From: Paracentrotus lividus
Lineage: Eukaryota; Echinodermata; Echinoidea; Camarodonta; Echinidae
Assembly (NCBI GenBank): GCA_940671915.1
Contig: CALNVZ010000641.1
Coordinates: forward strand, 3,656,965 to 3,720,964
DNA length: 64,000 nucleotides
Direction: 5' to 3'
Shown: piece by piece, positions 1 through 9,459 of the stretch
How the letters are laid out: every line of letters starts with the position of its first letter
How positions within the stretch are numbered: the stretch's first letter is position 1
Made by a program: the position numbers and the translations under genes
Notes under the pieces: model-generated
Database searches by the model: none
What the model saw: only the letters and a program-made list of their open reading frames with translations
Told to the model about the DNA's origin: nothing

Positions 1-705
1 AGGTTTTAGTGGCTGGTACTCATCGGCTTTGGAATCAGCGCCTTCGAATTGGCAAGAAACGACCAAAACACATACCCATAGAACACGCATTGTCAATTGG
101 ACGCCCATTTTGGCAGCCATTTTGAATTTTAGCGATTTGCGTAAAATCTGTTGGTTTTCGCGGCTGGCACCCATTGAATTTGGAATCAGCACCCTCGAAT
201 TGATAAGAAACCACCAAAACAACCCCCAAAATACCCTTGGAATACTCATTTCCAGTTTTGGCGGCCATTTTGGCAGCCATTTTGAATTTTAGCGATTTGC
301 ATAAAATCTGCTGGGTTTCGCGGCTGGCACACATCGAATTAGGAATCAGCACCCCCGAATCAATAAGAAACCACCAAAACAATCTCAGAAATACCCTTGG
401 AATACTCATTTCCAGTTTTGGCGGCCATTTTGGCAGCCATTTTGAATTTTAGCGATTTGCGTAAAATTCACGAGGTTTCGCGACTGGCACTCATCGGATT
501 TGGAATCGGCGCCCTCGAATTGACAAGAAACCACCAAAACAACCTTGGAATACTCATTTTCATATTTTGGCGGCCATTTTGGCGGCCATTTTGGCGGCCA
601 TTTTGAATTTTCGCGATTTGTGAAAAATGCTCAAGGTTTCGCGTCTGGCACCCATCGGATTTGGAATCAGCACCCTCGAATTGACAAAGAACCATAAAAA
701 AAACC
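1..705. repeat. 160-bp satellite, about 4.4 units, rich in GCCATTTT words
   Basis: Successive copies of a unit containing TTTGAATTTTAGCGATTTGC begin at about 121, 281, 441 and 602, a period of 160-161 bp. The array starts before the window edge and fades near 705. Each unit carries a TTCGCG-GCTGGCAC block, a CCACCAAAACAA block and one to three copies of GGC(A/G)GCCATTTT; the last full unit has three in a row (571-604). Because 160 is not a multiple of 3, open frames on both strands (up to 124 codons) shift frame at each unit, so they are read as by-products of the repeat and not as genes. Confidence 0.9.
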
Positions 706-840
706 TTATATAAAAAAACAAGGTTACATGGTCTCTAGCCTGGACTATTTAGCAGATGCGGAGATTCCCTTGAGGAGTCTAGAAACGACCATGTCCCTCA
801 AAGCAGTCTATATATCTATATTATATACCCTACTAAATTG
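706..840. other. Spacer between two repeat arrays
   Basis: Single-copy-looking sequence joining the 160-bp satellite to the GCG-word array. It ends with TATACCCTACTAAATTGGTATC, part of which (TATACCCTACTA, ATTGGTATC) recurs inside the following array, so the last 20 bases probably already belong to that array. Confidence 0.6.
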
Positions 841-1935
841 GTATCTGCTAGCGCGAAGCGCGAGCCGAAAATTTTGAGCTAAAAATTTGAGTTATTTGTG
901 AATTATGATTTAGCATCCGCGAGCGCGAAAATTTTGGGTTTTAAAAAATATATAGAATAAATAAAAGGGCACTTTCTACTGTCATATTTTTTTAATGATA
1001 ATTGTGTATTATAAACCTTATTTAGAATCCGCGAGCGCGAAGCGCGAGCTGAAAATTTTGAGGTAAAAAGAGTTATTTGTGCATTATGATTTAGTATGAG
1101 ACATGTCAGCGAGCGCGAAGCGCGAGCCGAAAATTTTGGGTTTTAATGTGTATTATAAACCCTATTTAGTATCCGCGAGCGCGAGGCGCGAACGGAAAAT
1201 TTTGAGGTAAAATTTTGAATTAATTGTGTATTATGTTATATACCCTACTAGATTGGTATCTGCGAGCGCGAAGCGCGAGCCGAAAATTTAGGGTTTTAAA
1301 AGATGTATAGAATAAATAAAGGGGCACTATCTAGCATAAAGAATTGTAAATAATTGTGTATTATAGACCCTATTTAGCTTACGCGAGCGCGATCCGAAAA
1401 TTTTGGGTCTTAAAAGATATATGCAATAAATAAAGGGGTACTTTCTAATATTAAAATTTTAGATAATCGTGTATTATAAACCCTATTTAGTATCCGCGAG
1501 CGCGAAGCGCGAGCTGTAAATGTTGAGGTAATTGTGTATTATATCATATACCCTATTGGTATCTGCGGGCGCGAAGCGCGAGCCGAAAATTTGGGGTTCT
1601 AAAAGATATTTAAAATAAATAAAGGGGCACTTTCTAATATTTTTTTTCCAGATAATTGTGTATTATAGACCCTATTTAGCTTACGCGAGCGCGATCCGAA
1701 AATTTTGGGTCTTAAAAGATATATGCAATAAATAAAGGGGTACTTTCTAATATTAAAATTTTAGATAATCGTGTATTATAAACCCTATTTAGTATCCGCG
1801 AACGCGAAGCGTGAGCTTAAAATTGTGAGTTAATTGTGCATTATACCCTATTGAATTGGTAGGCCTATGAGCGCCGAAAAATTTGGAGCTGAAAATTGGA
1901 GTTATTTGTACGCGCTCGCGGATATGGAATAAATA
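841..1935. repeat. CpG-rich GCGAGCGCGAAGCGCGAGC array with 302-bp higher-order unit
   Basis: About a dozen copies of the word GCGAGCGCGAAGCGCGAGC or close variants, each followed by CGAAAATTTTG(A/G)GGT-like sequence, occur at roughly 848, 917, 1028, 1109, 1173, 1262, 1382, 1495, 1564, 1684 and 1797. The core is a doubled heptamer, AGCGCGA-AGCGCGA. Between copies lie AT-rich links with TGTATTATAAACCCTATTTAG and AATAAATAAAGGGGCAC. A higher-order period of 302 bp is visible: 1253-1554 and 1555-1856 align throughout, and 1353-1500 is essentially identical to 1655-1802. One copy near 1910 (CGCGCTCGCGG) is inverted. The same word recurs at 17.7-18.5, 50.6 and 53.8 kb. Confidence 0.88.
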
Positions 1936-2317
1936 TATATGGAATAAATAAAGGGGCACTTTCTAGTATTTTAACGAGGCCGACTATTTTCCATCGAGGC
2001 CGAGGGCCCTCTATGCCGAGGGTCCACGAGGAAAGAAATTTGGAAACTTTAGTCTTAGATATTTTTTCCTTATTTTTACTTTTCGTCAGTAATGTATTTC
2101 TTTTTCTTAAAAAAATGAGAAAAATCGGCCTTATGGACCCTCCCCCACATTATAAGCCTTAGTTATGGTCGTTTAGAACCTAATTAGGCCTATTTCGCTC
2201 TTCTTATTGAATAAAGTTTTGCGAATATTGTACAAACATCGGGCTTTATTCCCTTCTCATTCTTTCTTTTTCTTCATTTCTCTTCGTTTTCCCCTTTTTT
2301 CTCCCTTTTCTTCCTCC

Positions 2318-2380
2318 TTTTTTTTTTTTTTTTTTTTGGGGGGGGGGGGGGGGGCCCGGGCCCGTCGGGCCCCCCCCCCC
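2318..2380. repeat. T20-G17-GGGCCC-C11 homopolymer block
   Basis: Twenty T, seventeen G, then CCCGGGCCCGTCGGG and eleven C. The two halves are partly self-complementary. Homopolymer lengths in such a block are unreliable in most assemblies. Confidence 0.8.
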
Positions 2381-2921
2381 TGACCCCGCGCCTGATAGTC
2401 CATGGTTTCAACCAAGTTGTTCGTAAGTTACGAAAATGACGTTACGAACGACTGTGATTACTTCTTGTGTTGAGTGATTAAAGAATGATTAGGATAGCGC
2501 CTTAGAACATGTTCGTCGATCGTAGAGTCACACGTAACTTTACGAACGACGAACGTGAAACACCCCCCCCCGGATGGATATTTAATCATGCCAATCGTGA
2601 TGTTGAGACCTCCTCGCTATTGTGTGGAAAGATGATTTGATATGATTAAATAATGGACATGCAGCTCACGTCCAAATTACGTGGTTGCACTGTTTATTTG
2701 ATCCTCAGTTAGATATTCATCGAGGGCCCATTGAGGGTTGAAGCATCTTGCGATTTCTGCAACCTTGGGAAGTGCTATATTCTCTTATATAAAATATTGT
2801 GGAATCCTAATCAACAGGTTGCCTTAATATTTCTCAGAAATTAAGGCGGGAAAAGATGGTAAGTTGCTCACGGTGCAGGGGCCGCGGAGCGTTTTTGAAA
2901 ATGGAGGGGCTGAGCCGTAAA

Positions 2922-2949
2922 GGGGGGGGGGGGGGGGGGGGGGGGGGGG
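2922..2949. repeat. G28 homopolymer
   Basis: An uninterrupted run of 28 G. Could form G-quadruplex-type structure; the exact length may be a consensus artefact. Confidence 0.9.
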
Positions 2950-2996
2950 AGCTTAACAGGTGAAAATATGTGTAGGGAAAAGTAAGGGTGGTATCT

Positions 2997-3014
2997 TAAT
3001 AATAATAATAATAT
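2997..3014. repeat. (AAT)n microsatellite
   Basis: Six AAT/ATA repeats abut the 3' side of the minus-strand LINE fragment. Confidence 0.85.
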
Positions 3015-3530
3015 AGCAATGGAGAAGTATACATCGTAAACAACAAGGGTCCGATAACAGACCCTTGCGGAACACCTTGTTTCGGTGTATAGGTTGATGA
3101 CTGTACACCATTGATCGAGACAATTTCACTACGGGATAGAGATAGGTACGAAACCAGCCTAAAGCAGGGTCCTCAATACCAAACCACAGTGACATTCGTT
3201 TTAACAAAGTATCATGGCTAATCGTGTCAAAGCAGACGAGTAATCTAAAAGCACCAGTATAACTTCATGGCCTCTATCTAATGACATTAAAATATCATTG
3301 GAGACACGTAAGAGTGCAGTCTCGCAACTATGGAAAAGTCTGTAAGCTGACTGCGTCTTAGCAAGCAGTTGGTGCTCCGACAGATATCCCCGTAGCTGCA
3401 AGGCTGCTGCTCGTTCTACGGTCTTTGCCAAAAACTTCAAATTCGCAATCGGACGATAATTCCTTAAATCTTCACGATCTAACTTTCGATCTTTAATGAG
3501 AGGACAGATGTAAGACTGTATTCTACTCAC
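3001..3530 (-). pseudogene. Broken reverse transcriptase of a CR1/L2-like non-LTR retrotransposon
   Basis: Minus-strand frames encode recognisable reverse-transcriptase blocks in the right order. First comes CPLIKDRKLDREDLRNYRPI (3460-3520). Next is a HSCETALLRVSNDI block, then VILVLLDYSSA, where the D of LLD is the first catalytic aspartate. In a second frame LLKRMSLWFG...WFRTYL follows, and in a third [14 protein letters not shown] (about 3045-3084), the conserved block that normally precedes the YADD box. At least two single-base frame breaks are needed to read it: one just after the LLDYSSA block (about 3232) and one after WFRTYL (about 3140). YADD itself is absent, because homology stops at an (AAT)n microsatellite at 2997-3014. 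The 5' side stops at 3517-3530, where another repeat begins. It is a dead double-truncated fragment of about 175 codons. The family (CR1, L2 or a relative) is judged from sequence flavour only. Confidence 0.85.
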
Positions 3531-3686
3531 GGAGACGTATCGGAGACGGATTTGGGACTACTTCAGACTTTTTTCATAAATTGTCGCGGAGACGTCTCGG
3601 AGACGTCTCCAATACTCTTTATCCGTCGCGGAGACGAAATTTTCTATTCTGTCTCGGAGACGTCTCCGCGAAGTGAGATACGACCC
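3517..3686. mobile_element. PIF/Harbinger-like MITE fragment, GAGACGTCTC family
   Basis: The right end reads GCGAAGTGAGATACGACCC followed by TTA, the same terminus and 3-bp flank as the complete copy at 34213-34535. Inside are several GGAGACGTCTC(C/G) palindromes. The left terminus is lost at the junction with the LINE fragment. Non-coding. Family assignment rests on the 3-bp TTA flank seen in the complete copy; no transposase is present. Confidence 0.7.
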
Positions 3687-3782
3687 TTAGAGCTCGTTAC
3701 AGGTGCATCATTAACATTCTGATCACAACGACAAGTCAGTCAGTTGTACTGATATACACGCAAACTTCAAACTTTTTATCTT

Positions 3783-3890
3783 ATGCGGCGGTCACAACTC
3801 GCCGTACCTTCGACGTGCAACTCTCTACGATGGATTTCGTAGAAAATTCGTGCAGCGGAGGTACCTCGCAGGTACAATGCATGTACGATC
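3783..3890. mobile_element. Truncated MITE beginning ATGCGGCGGTCACA
   Basis: About 100 bp match the left part of the complete element at 38607-38868, from ATGCGGCGGTCACAACTCG through CTACGATGGATTT and GCAGGTAC to GCATGTACGA. The right terminus (TGTGACCGCCGCAT) is not found here, so the copy is cut. Non-coding. Confidence 0.75.
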
Positions 3891-3974
3891 TAAAGGCTGT
3901 CATGTTCCAAGTTTCCATCAGATACATCAAATAAAATCAGCTGTTTTGTATTCTACTCACGGTGACCCTATTTA

Positions 3975-4464
3975 CAGGGTGCTTCAATAAAAGGGTAACC
4001 CATTTTTCCAAACTCATTGACCAAACCTGCTCACGGAAATAGAATAAATTTAATATTTTCCTACATTTACCTAATGTCAAAAAATTAAATAAATAACAAA
4101 TAATAATATAAAAATAAAGAAATCTAAACACATTCATGCTAGATATCGAAATACCGTGAGTGTTTCTCATCTTTTCGAAAAAGAAGTATCACAGAATAAA
4201 ATTATTGTAGAAACACATATAGGTATTTGTGATATATTCATAGAGGATTGTGTTAAAATTGTTCAATATTTTTTTTTTCAGGGCGATTGCGTTTGGTTGT
4301 TCGTGGTCTTGAAAATTCACCACATATTTTTGGACACCAAAATACCTTTTATTTCTATTCTGTCTATTTTATTATTTAATCATCAAGCAAATATTTTAAC
4401 CACATCCGTTTGTACAAGTCAAGACACTATCAAAGTTTGATTATATTTTTGTTGCAACACCCTG
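3975..4464. mobile_element. Candidate mariner-like element with CAGGGTG ends
   Basis: CAGGGTGCTTCAATAAAA at the left (preceded by TA) is matched at the right by CAACACCCTG in inverted orientation; 15 of the first 18 positions agree. The right flank is TG, not TA, so the target-site duplication is imperfect. The two open frames inside (94 and 77 codons, opposite strands) have no recognisable domain. Length 490 bp fits a non-autonomous derivative. Alternative: chance similarity of two short ends. Confidence 0.45.
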
Positions 4465-4679
4465 TGCATTGGAGAAATGAGCGGCGACATAAGCTAACAG
4501 ATAAATCTACGAAAATAATTTCACGCCAGCCATCAGTCATCTCGTCCGTTCGTCTTCCCTGGATGTACAGCGACAACAAACGCTGTGACAAAAACGCTCT
4601 TCAAGTGTTTGCGTAGGGCTACACCATGTCAAAACATGTGACGCAACGTCAACGCTATTTTTTCTCACCTTCTCAAATC
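4465..4679. other. No feature seen
   Basis: Unremarkable sequence between a candidate transposon and CT-rich DNA. Confidence 0.5.
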
Positions 4680-5130
4680 TCTATCGCGCACTGATTTTCT
4701 GTCTTCCTTCTTTCCTTCTTTAACCTCGTCTCTCTCTCGTTCCCCTTTCTCTCGCTCTCTCTCCTTTCATTTTCCTTCTTCATTCGCCTTTATTTATTTG
4801 TCTGTTGATACCCCTCTTCTCACTCTCTCTCTCCCCCTCTCTCTCTTTCTCTCTCTATCTCTCTCTCCCCTCACTCTTTTTATTTCAACGTTTCTCTAAA
4901 TCAGTTTTCTGTTCATTTTGAACTATCCATTTCTACGGCGTCTCCTTCTTTCTCGCTATCCAAGGTTTATCATACTTTTATCTTTCCTTCTATTTTCTCA
5001 ACTTCTCCGATCTCTATCTCTCAACTACTTTCTGTCTTCCTTGTTTGTCGTTCTCTTTCTCTCTCTCTTTCTCTCTCTCTCTATCTCTCTCTCTCTCTCT
5101 CTCGCACTCCCTCTCCCTATTTATTTATTT
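4680..5130. repeat. CT-rich low-complexity tract
   Basis: Repeated CTCTCT and TTTCTC runs, densest at 4728-4870 and 5053-5105, with TTATTTATTT inserts. The open frames of 85 and 122 codons that begin at 4918 and 5172 encode only Leu/Ser/Phe-rich sequence that follows the pyrimidine bias and are not taken as genes. Confidence 0.9.
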
Positions 5131-6680
5131 CACCGTTTTTCTAGCTTAGTTTTCTGTAAAAAAATTTACACTTGATTTCTTTAGTTTTTCCTTCTTCCTT
5201 TCGATTATACCTCGCTTTATCGCTTGTTAACGGTTTGCCACAACGTCAACTTTCCTTCTTTTTATTTGATGTTTTTCTAAGATTTTTAAAATCTTCTTTT
5301 ACCTTCTTTCTTTTCTATGTTTTTTTTTCTTCAGAAAGCTTTAATCACACCTCACTAGTCTTCTCCTATTTTCTGAATTGTATAAAACAGCAGAAATTGA
5401 TACAGTGCATACAGAATTGTACAGTTTATTTTATATTCAAGGCCTTGCACCAACTTCGTATTCAGGGCCTTGTTCCGCTTCATTTTATTCATAAAAAAGT
5501 TATCAGAATGAATTCTGCCTCAAGTATCAGGTCTAGTTGAAACTCAGATAATCTACAGTAAGGGGTAATGGAACGAACAATACCACCTATAGAAACTTAT
5601 CTAGCGGCATGACATCTGCAACTCCAAAGGGGCGATCGATGCTAAACTTGTATGCCCTCACTAACATTCTCAAGCTTAAATGAATGTCATCACCAGGATC
5701 AAATGCCATGATGTGCCATAAACTATAAGAAAAAAGATAATTCAAGGTGATACTATGGCAAAGCTATATAAGAATGTTCCTCTCAGATTACGATTCAGAT
5801 TCATTTATTTATTAGTCAATATCACAAGAACATCAAAAATTGCCCTCCTCTAGCCCCTCCCCCAAAACATTGATTTTTGTATAAATGTATACGTCGTATT
5901 AGCTGCTTTCATACGTTATACCTTCGGAGAAAACTGATAAAAGTAAGAGGCAAAGGCGAAGGACGGTGTAAGAAATGTTTCTGTGATGTGAAATCGATAT
6001 GTGATACGCGAGACAATTTCAGAGGTACTCAGCCTCAGATGAATTCAGAATGGAAGACATTCAAGACAAACATTTTTACCATCGGAAACATGGTATATGA
6101 TTACCTTCAACTGTCCTCGCATCACCGTTTCTGATTCTCGCACACCGCTATAAGTATTTACAACATCACCTTTGATTCAATGAATACAGTGAACAGATAA
6201 AAGAAACAAAAAAGAAAAAAAAACCTATACCACGACGGTTTTATACGAATAAGAATAATAACAAGACATTGAAGTATGTGTTCAAAATTAGCATGTGTGG
6301 GATACTTTCTTTGGTGGCAAAAGTTGTTTGATGACAAAATCATTTTCTAAATGTCATGAATGTGAGAACCTGAATGACAAACACCACGCAAGCAAAATAT
6401 TTACATCATGTTCGCATCGATTTGACATTTAAAATGAAATTTCAGAAGAAGCAATCCACACGCAGTTATTATTTCTTTGACTGGTACATAGTATAATATC
6501 TAATTTCTGATGAACATAAATTTAATGTTTCCCATGTTTACAGTGCTCGAAAAAAAAACCAACAAACAAACAAAAAAACACGCAAACAAAACCGAAGACA
6601 AACAAACTAAAGAGTTTCATCTGATTGGAGTTGACAAATTCTTCACAAAGGTGAAATCAAAGGAAATCATGTACAACCTG
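5131..6680. other. Non-coding, no feature recognised
   Basis: AT-rich sequence. Short A-rich tracts (6205-6226, 6549-6590) are the only structure noticed. The open frame 5877-6134 (85 codons) shows no family resemblance, signal peptide or repeats. Confidence 0.5.
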
Positions 6681-6682
6681 TA

Positions 6683-6712
6683 CCCTGTAACATAAAAAAT
6701 ACAATCCATATT
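6683..6712 (+). mobile_element. Solo end of the CCCTGTAAC MITE family
   Basis: The sequence GTACCCTGTAACATAAAAAA followed by TATTACGATTGA matches the left end of the element at 15960-16067. No partner end in inverted orientation was found nearby, so this is a fragment. Confidence 0.55.
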
Positions 6713-7600
6713 ACGATTGAAATCATCATTTTTCAAATAGATAAATACATAAATTATAAGTCTATGTTGGACCCTGTATTAAGAATCACAATCTATTGTA
6801 TTTACTTATGTAAAAGGACACCAGGTTTTACAACTAAAACTTTTATATTTCAAGAGGTCTCTCTCTGAACAAAAAAGAAACTCGGGGCAAGCACTTGATC
6901 ACCGAGAAGGGGGGGGGCAAAAGATTGTATAGGTTAGCGCTGTCATTATAATACATGGTTTCTAACTTTATTTTCAAAGGTTTTAAAAGGCACTCCATGT
7001 CTTATAAACGACAATTTTGTGCTCCATTACCCTATAGGTTAAGTCAAATCGCGTTCATGGAAATGAGAGGGTTAACCCCAAGGCGCAGTATTCACCCCAA
7101 TACCTATTTTACACACAACGCTCCCGTTCTTAATGATTCACTAATTCAGACACCCTCACTGCAAATTAGCCAATTAACTCAAGGGCTATTCTTGTCAGGG
7201 CCATTATCTTTGTTGTTATGCCTTCATCATCTTTACCACATACCGATGCGCTCCCATTAGTGACTTTAACCAACTGACGATGACGCTTTTTGTTTACCTG
7301 AGAGAATCCTTTGGTTCTTGGAGTGGGAAAATGTCACGGTCGGCTCAATTAACGTGGTCATTTGATCTGTTATTATTGGAAGAACCCGAAATGATTTTGA
7401 TGAAATTATTTTTAATAGCTGGTATTATACGCAAAGGTTAGAAGATGACCCGTAATGTACGTGTGTCTAAGCCACCTCTATTGTCGAAAGGAATGTGATC
7501 TTATTGTGAAAATACACATCGTAATGAAATTTGTTCCTGTAATGTACTTTTTTCATGATACTTGAAAACATTCTAACAATAAATGAAACTTTAAGCTGAA
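6713..7600. other. Non-coding; one unassigned 101-codon frame
   Basis: The only sizeable frame, 6955-7260 (+), begins MVSNFIFKGFKRHSMSYKRQ and ends PMRSH. It has no recognisable domain, no clear splice context and no repeat copy in the window; it is probably random. AATAAA at about 7581 lies 20 bases before a genomic A-run, a layout seen in retroposed transcripts, but no upstream coding remnant was recognised. Confidence 0.45.
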
Positions 7601-7603
7601 AGT

Positions 7604-7665
7604 GAAAAAAAAAAAAAAAAAAGGAAAGAAGAAGAAGAAGCAGAAGAAAGAAAGAAGAAAAGGGA
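7604..7665. repeat. A-run and (GAA)n tract
   Basis: Eighteen A followed by GGAAAGAAGAAGAAGAAGCAGAAG purine-rich sequence. Simple repeat. Confidence 0.85.
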
Positions 7666-7689
7666 AAGATGAAAACTTATGAAGGGGAT

Positions 7690-7717
7690 TTAAAGGTTTA
7701 CTAAATTAAGAAAACAA
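7690..7717. repeat. Direct-repeat copy 1, TTTAAAGGTTTACTAAATT
   Basis: The words TTTAAAGGTTTACTAAATT and GAGAAAA/AAGAAAA are shared with 8551-8578 in the same orientation, 861 bp apart. Too short to classify; may be an old SINE or MITE remnant. Confidence 0.5.
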
Positions 7718-8550
7718 ATTGGGCTTATTCAGCGGATAATTACCTTCTAAAAACGAAAGTGAAAAATGTTTTTCCTAATAAAGTCTCAATTTGACGAAAA
7801 ATGTGAAAAACTATAGGCTTTGATGACATTCCTGAAACCCTGTGAGCTGATTGGTTACTGGCCAAGAATACAGTCGAACACCTAGTACCGTCTGCTGATA
7901 GCTCACCAGCCGCTAGAGTTACGGCGAGGACTTTACAGACAGGAAATGGGTGTTTGGTGGAAAGCTACATGGTTTGAAATCATTGATATCTCGAAAGGTA
8001 AAGCAAGCAATTAGGCGGTTGCAATTTATGTACAGAGAATTACCAGAGCTGCCTAAGTGTTTATATTATGTCAAAATAACTAAATCGAATAAATGTGATT
8101 TGAAATATCATTCAATGTTTACTGCATCACTTTAATGGTCAGCCATTTTTCCTCCTATGGAAATACCGACTATGGCCGAGAATAAAGTCATATTAATAGA
8201 AATATAATTTGCGGAGTAAATCACATTCGCGAGACAAAGTCCTGTCACTTTGCAAATCATTGGGAAATAAGACCAACGATCTAATTTCTGACAAACATTT
8301 CATCTCACTGCCCAGGACGTACTCAATGAATTTGATTGATTTTATTAATACTGGTTTGATTTCAATCAAATGACGTTATACGATAAGAGCAAAAACTGGA
8401 AATAATGTATCAATTATTTCGAAATTAGTCTGTTCGTTCCACATTGACGAATGAAAGCGATCAAATTACATCGAAAGGAAGGTCAAAAGGATGGTTGACA
8501 AAACAAAAGTACGATGTAACCTGTAATAACTTTTCAACTCTTATTTCACC

Positions 8551-8578
8551 CTTTAAAGGTTTACTAAATTGAGAAAAT
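8551..8578. repeat. Direct-repeat copy 2, TTTAAAGGTTTACTAAATT
   Basis: Partner of 7690-7717; similarity does not extend far on either side. Confidence 0.5.
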
Positions 8579-9459
8579 AATTGTGTCCATTTCGTTTAGG
8601 AGGAATCATTAGAAGTCACAATTTACCACCCATTTTTTTCTCCAAAACATTTTTGGTAATCAAGGACAATCATTTGAAAAGCCATAAATGCCCATGTCCC
8701 GGCCATTAGCTTGATTAGAGTGGTCCTGATTTTGCTCAGTCTATGTACCTCAAAGAAGACTTCTCGCGATCGTAGGATCGATATCGTAGGGTGGTACAGG
8801 CTATAGAAGTGAGTATCTGTATGAATTATCATTCTTGTTGTGCGCATGTTATTGCGTGAAGTTAAGTCCAGTATCCGCAGTCTAGGCGGTTGTTTATCAC
8901 TCATGTTCCACATTCACCCTGGCATGTACAAAATTGTGTGCGACGATACAGTAACGAGGCATTTGTTCCGCATATTGTTTTTTAGTTGAATTCCGTTATT
9001 TGGGCATTGGAGCTAGTTCTGGGCGTTTCATGCATAGTGAGCTCTCTTCTCCGCTCATTTCCATGCCAATGCCATATTTGGCCTTCCGATGCTCTCGCGG
9101 TCCAGGGAGCTGCTATATTCCTTTTACCCACATGACGCTCACTTGGTTCAGATGTTTTTGCCCCGCACGAGCCGACTCATACACACTGTCTTGTACCAGT
9201 CTTCCCCATAATTCTGTGTATAATCGAAGTCGAAACTAATAGCTAGTAAGAAATTATATTGCGAGAAGTCAGTATAACCAAATTGCATTTTCAACCATCC
9301 TATCAATTCAAGATTTACATGTGGCATGATAAACCTATTTTGCACTATGCAATATGTATGAAGATCTTGGAGGTGATGTCCTTTATTTAGAGGAACTTTC
9401 ACCAAGGGATTGACAGGGTACTGGGCAATCATAATACTCAACCCTATCGAGAAATTAAT
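8579..9459. other. Non-coding; unassigned frames only
   Basis: Frames of 96 (8623-8913, minus), 79 and 97 codons occur. None resembles a known family, and none has a repeat or signal-peptide pattern. No RNA gene seen. Confidence 0.45.

Larger units (their letters stand above)
1936..2996. other. Non-coding, with homopolymer blocks
   Basis: No gene is visible. A pyrimidine-rich stretch (2235-2317) leads into a T-run, G-run and GGGCCC/C-run block, and a 28-base G-run lies at 2922-2949. The 88-codon frame starting at 1896 begins inside the GCG array and shows no domain. Confidence 0.6.

Noticed and set aside
35..409. 124-codon minus-strand frame and matching plus-strand frames
   Set aside because: They lie in the 160-bp satellite; the period is not a multiple of 3 and both strands are open, so they reflect the repeat and not a protein.
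5172..5540. 122-codon Phe/Leu/Ser-rich frame
   Set aside because: It follows a T/C-rich tract; composition explains the absence of stops.
6955..7260. 101-codon frame as a possible gene
   Set aside because: No recognisable motif, no splice context and no repeat support; within the range of chance frames.
8623..8913. 96-codon minus-strand frame resembling a membrane protein fragment
   Set aside because: Only one short hydrophobic stretch; no family motif could be named.
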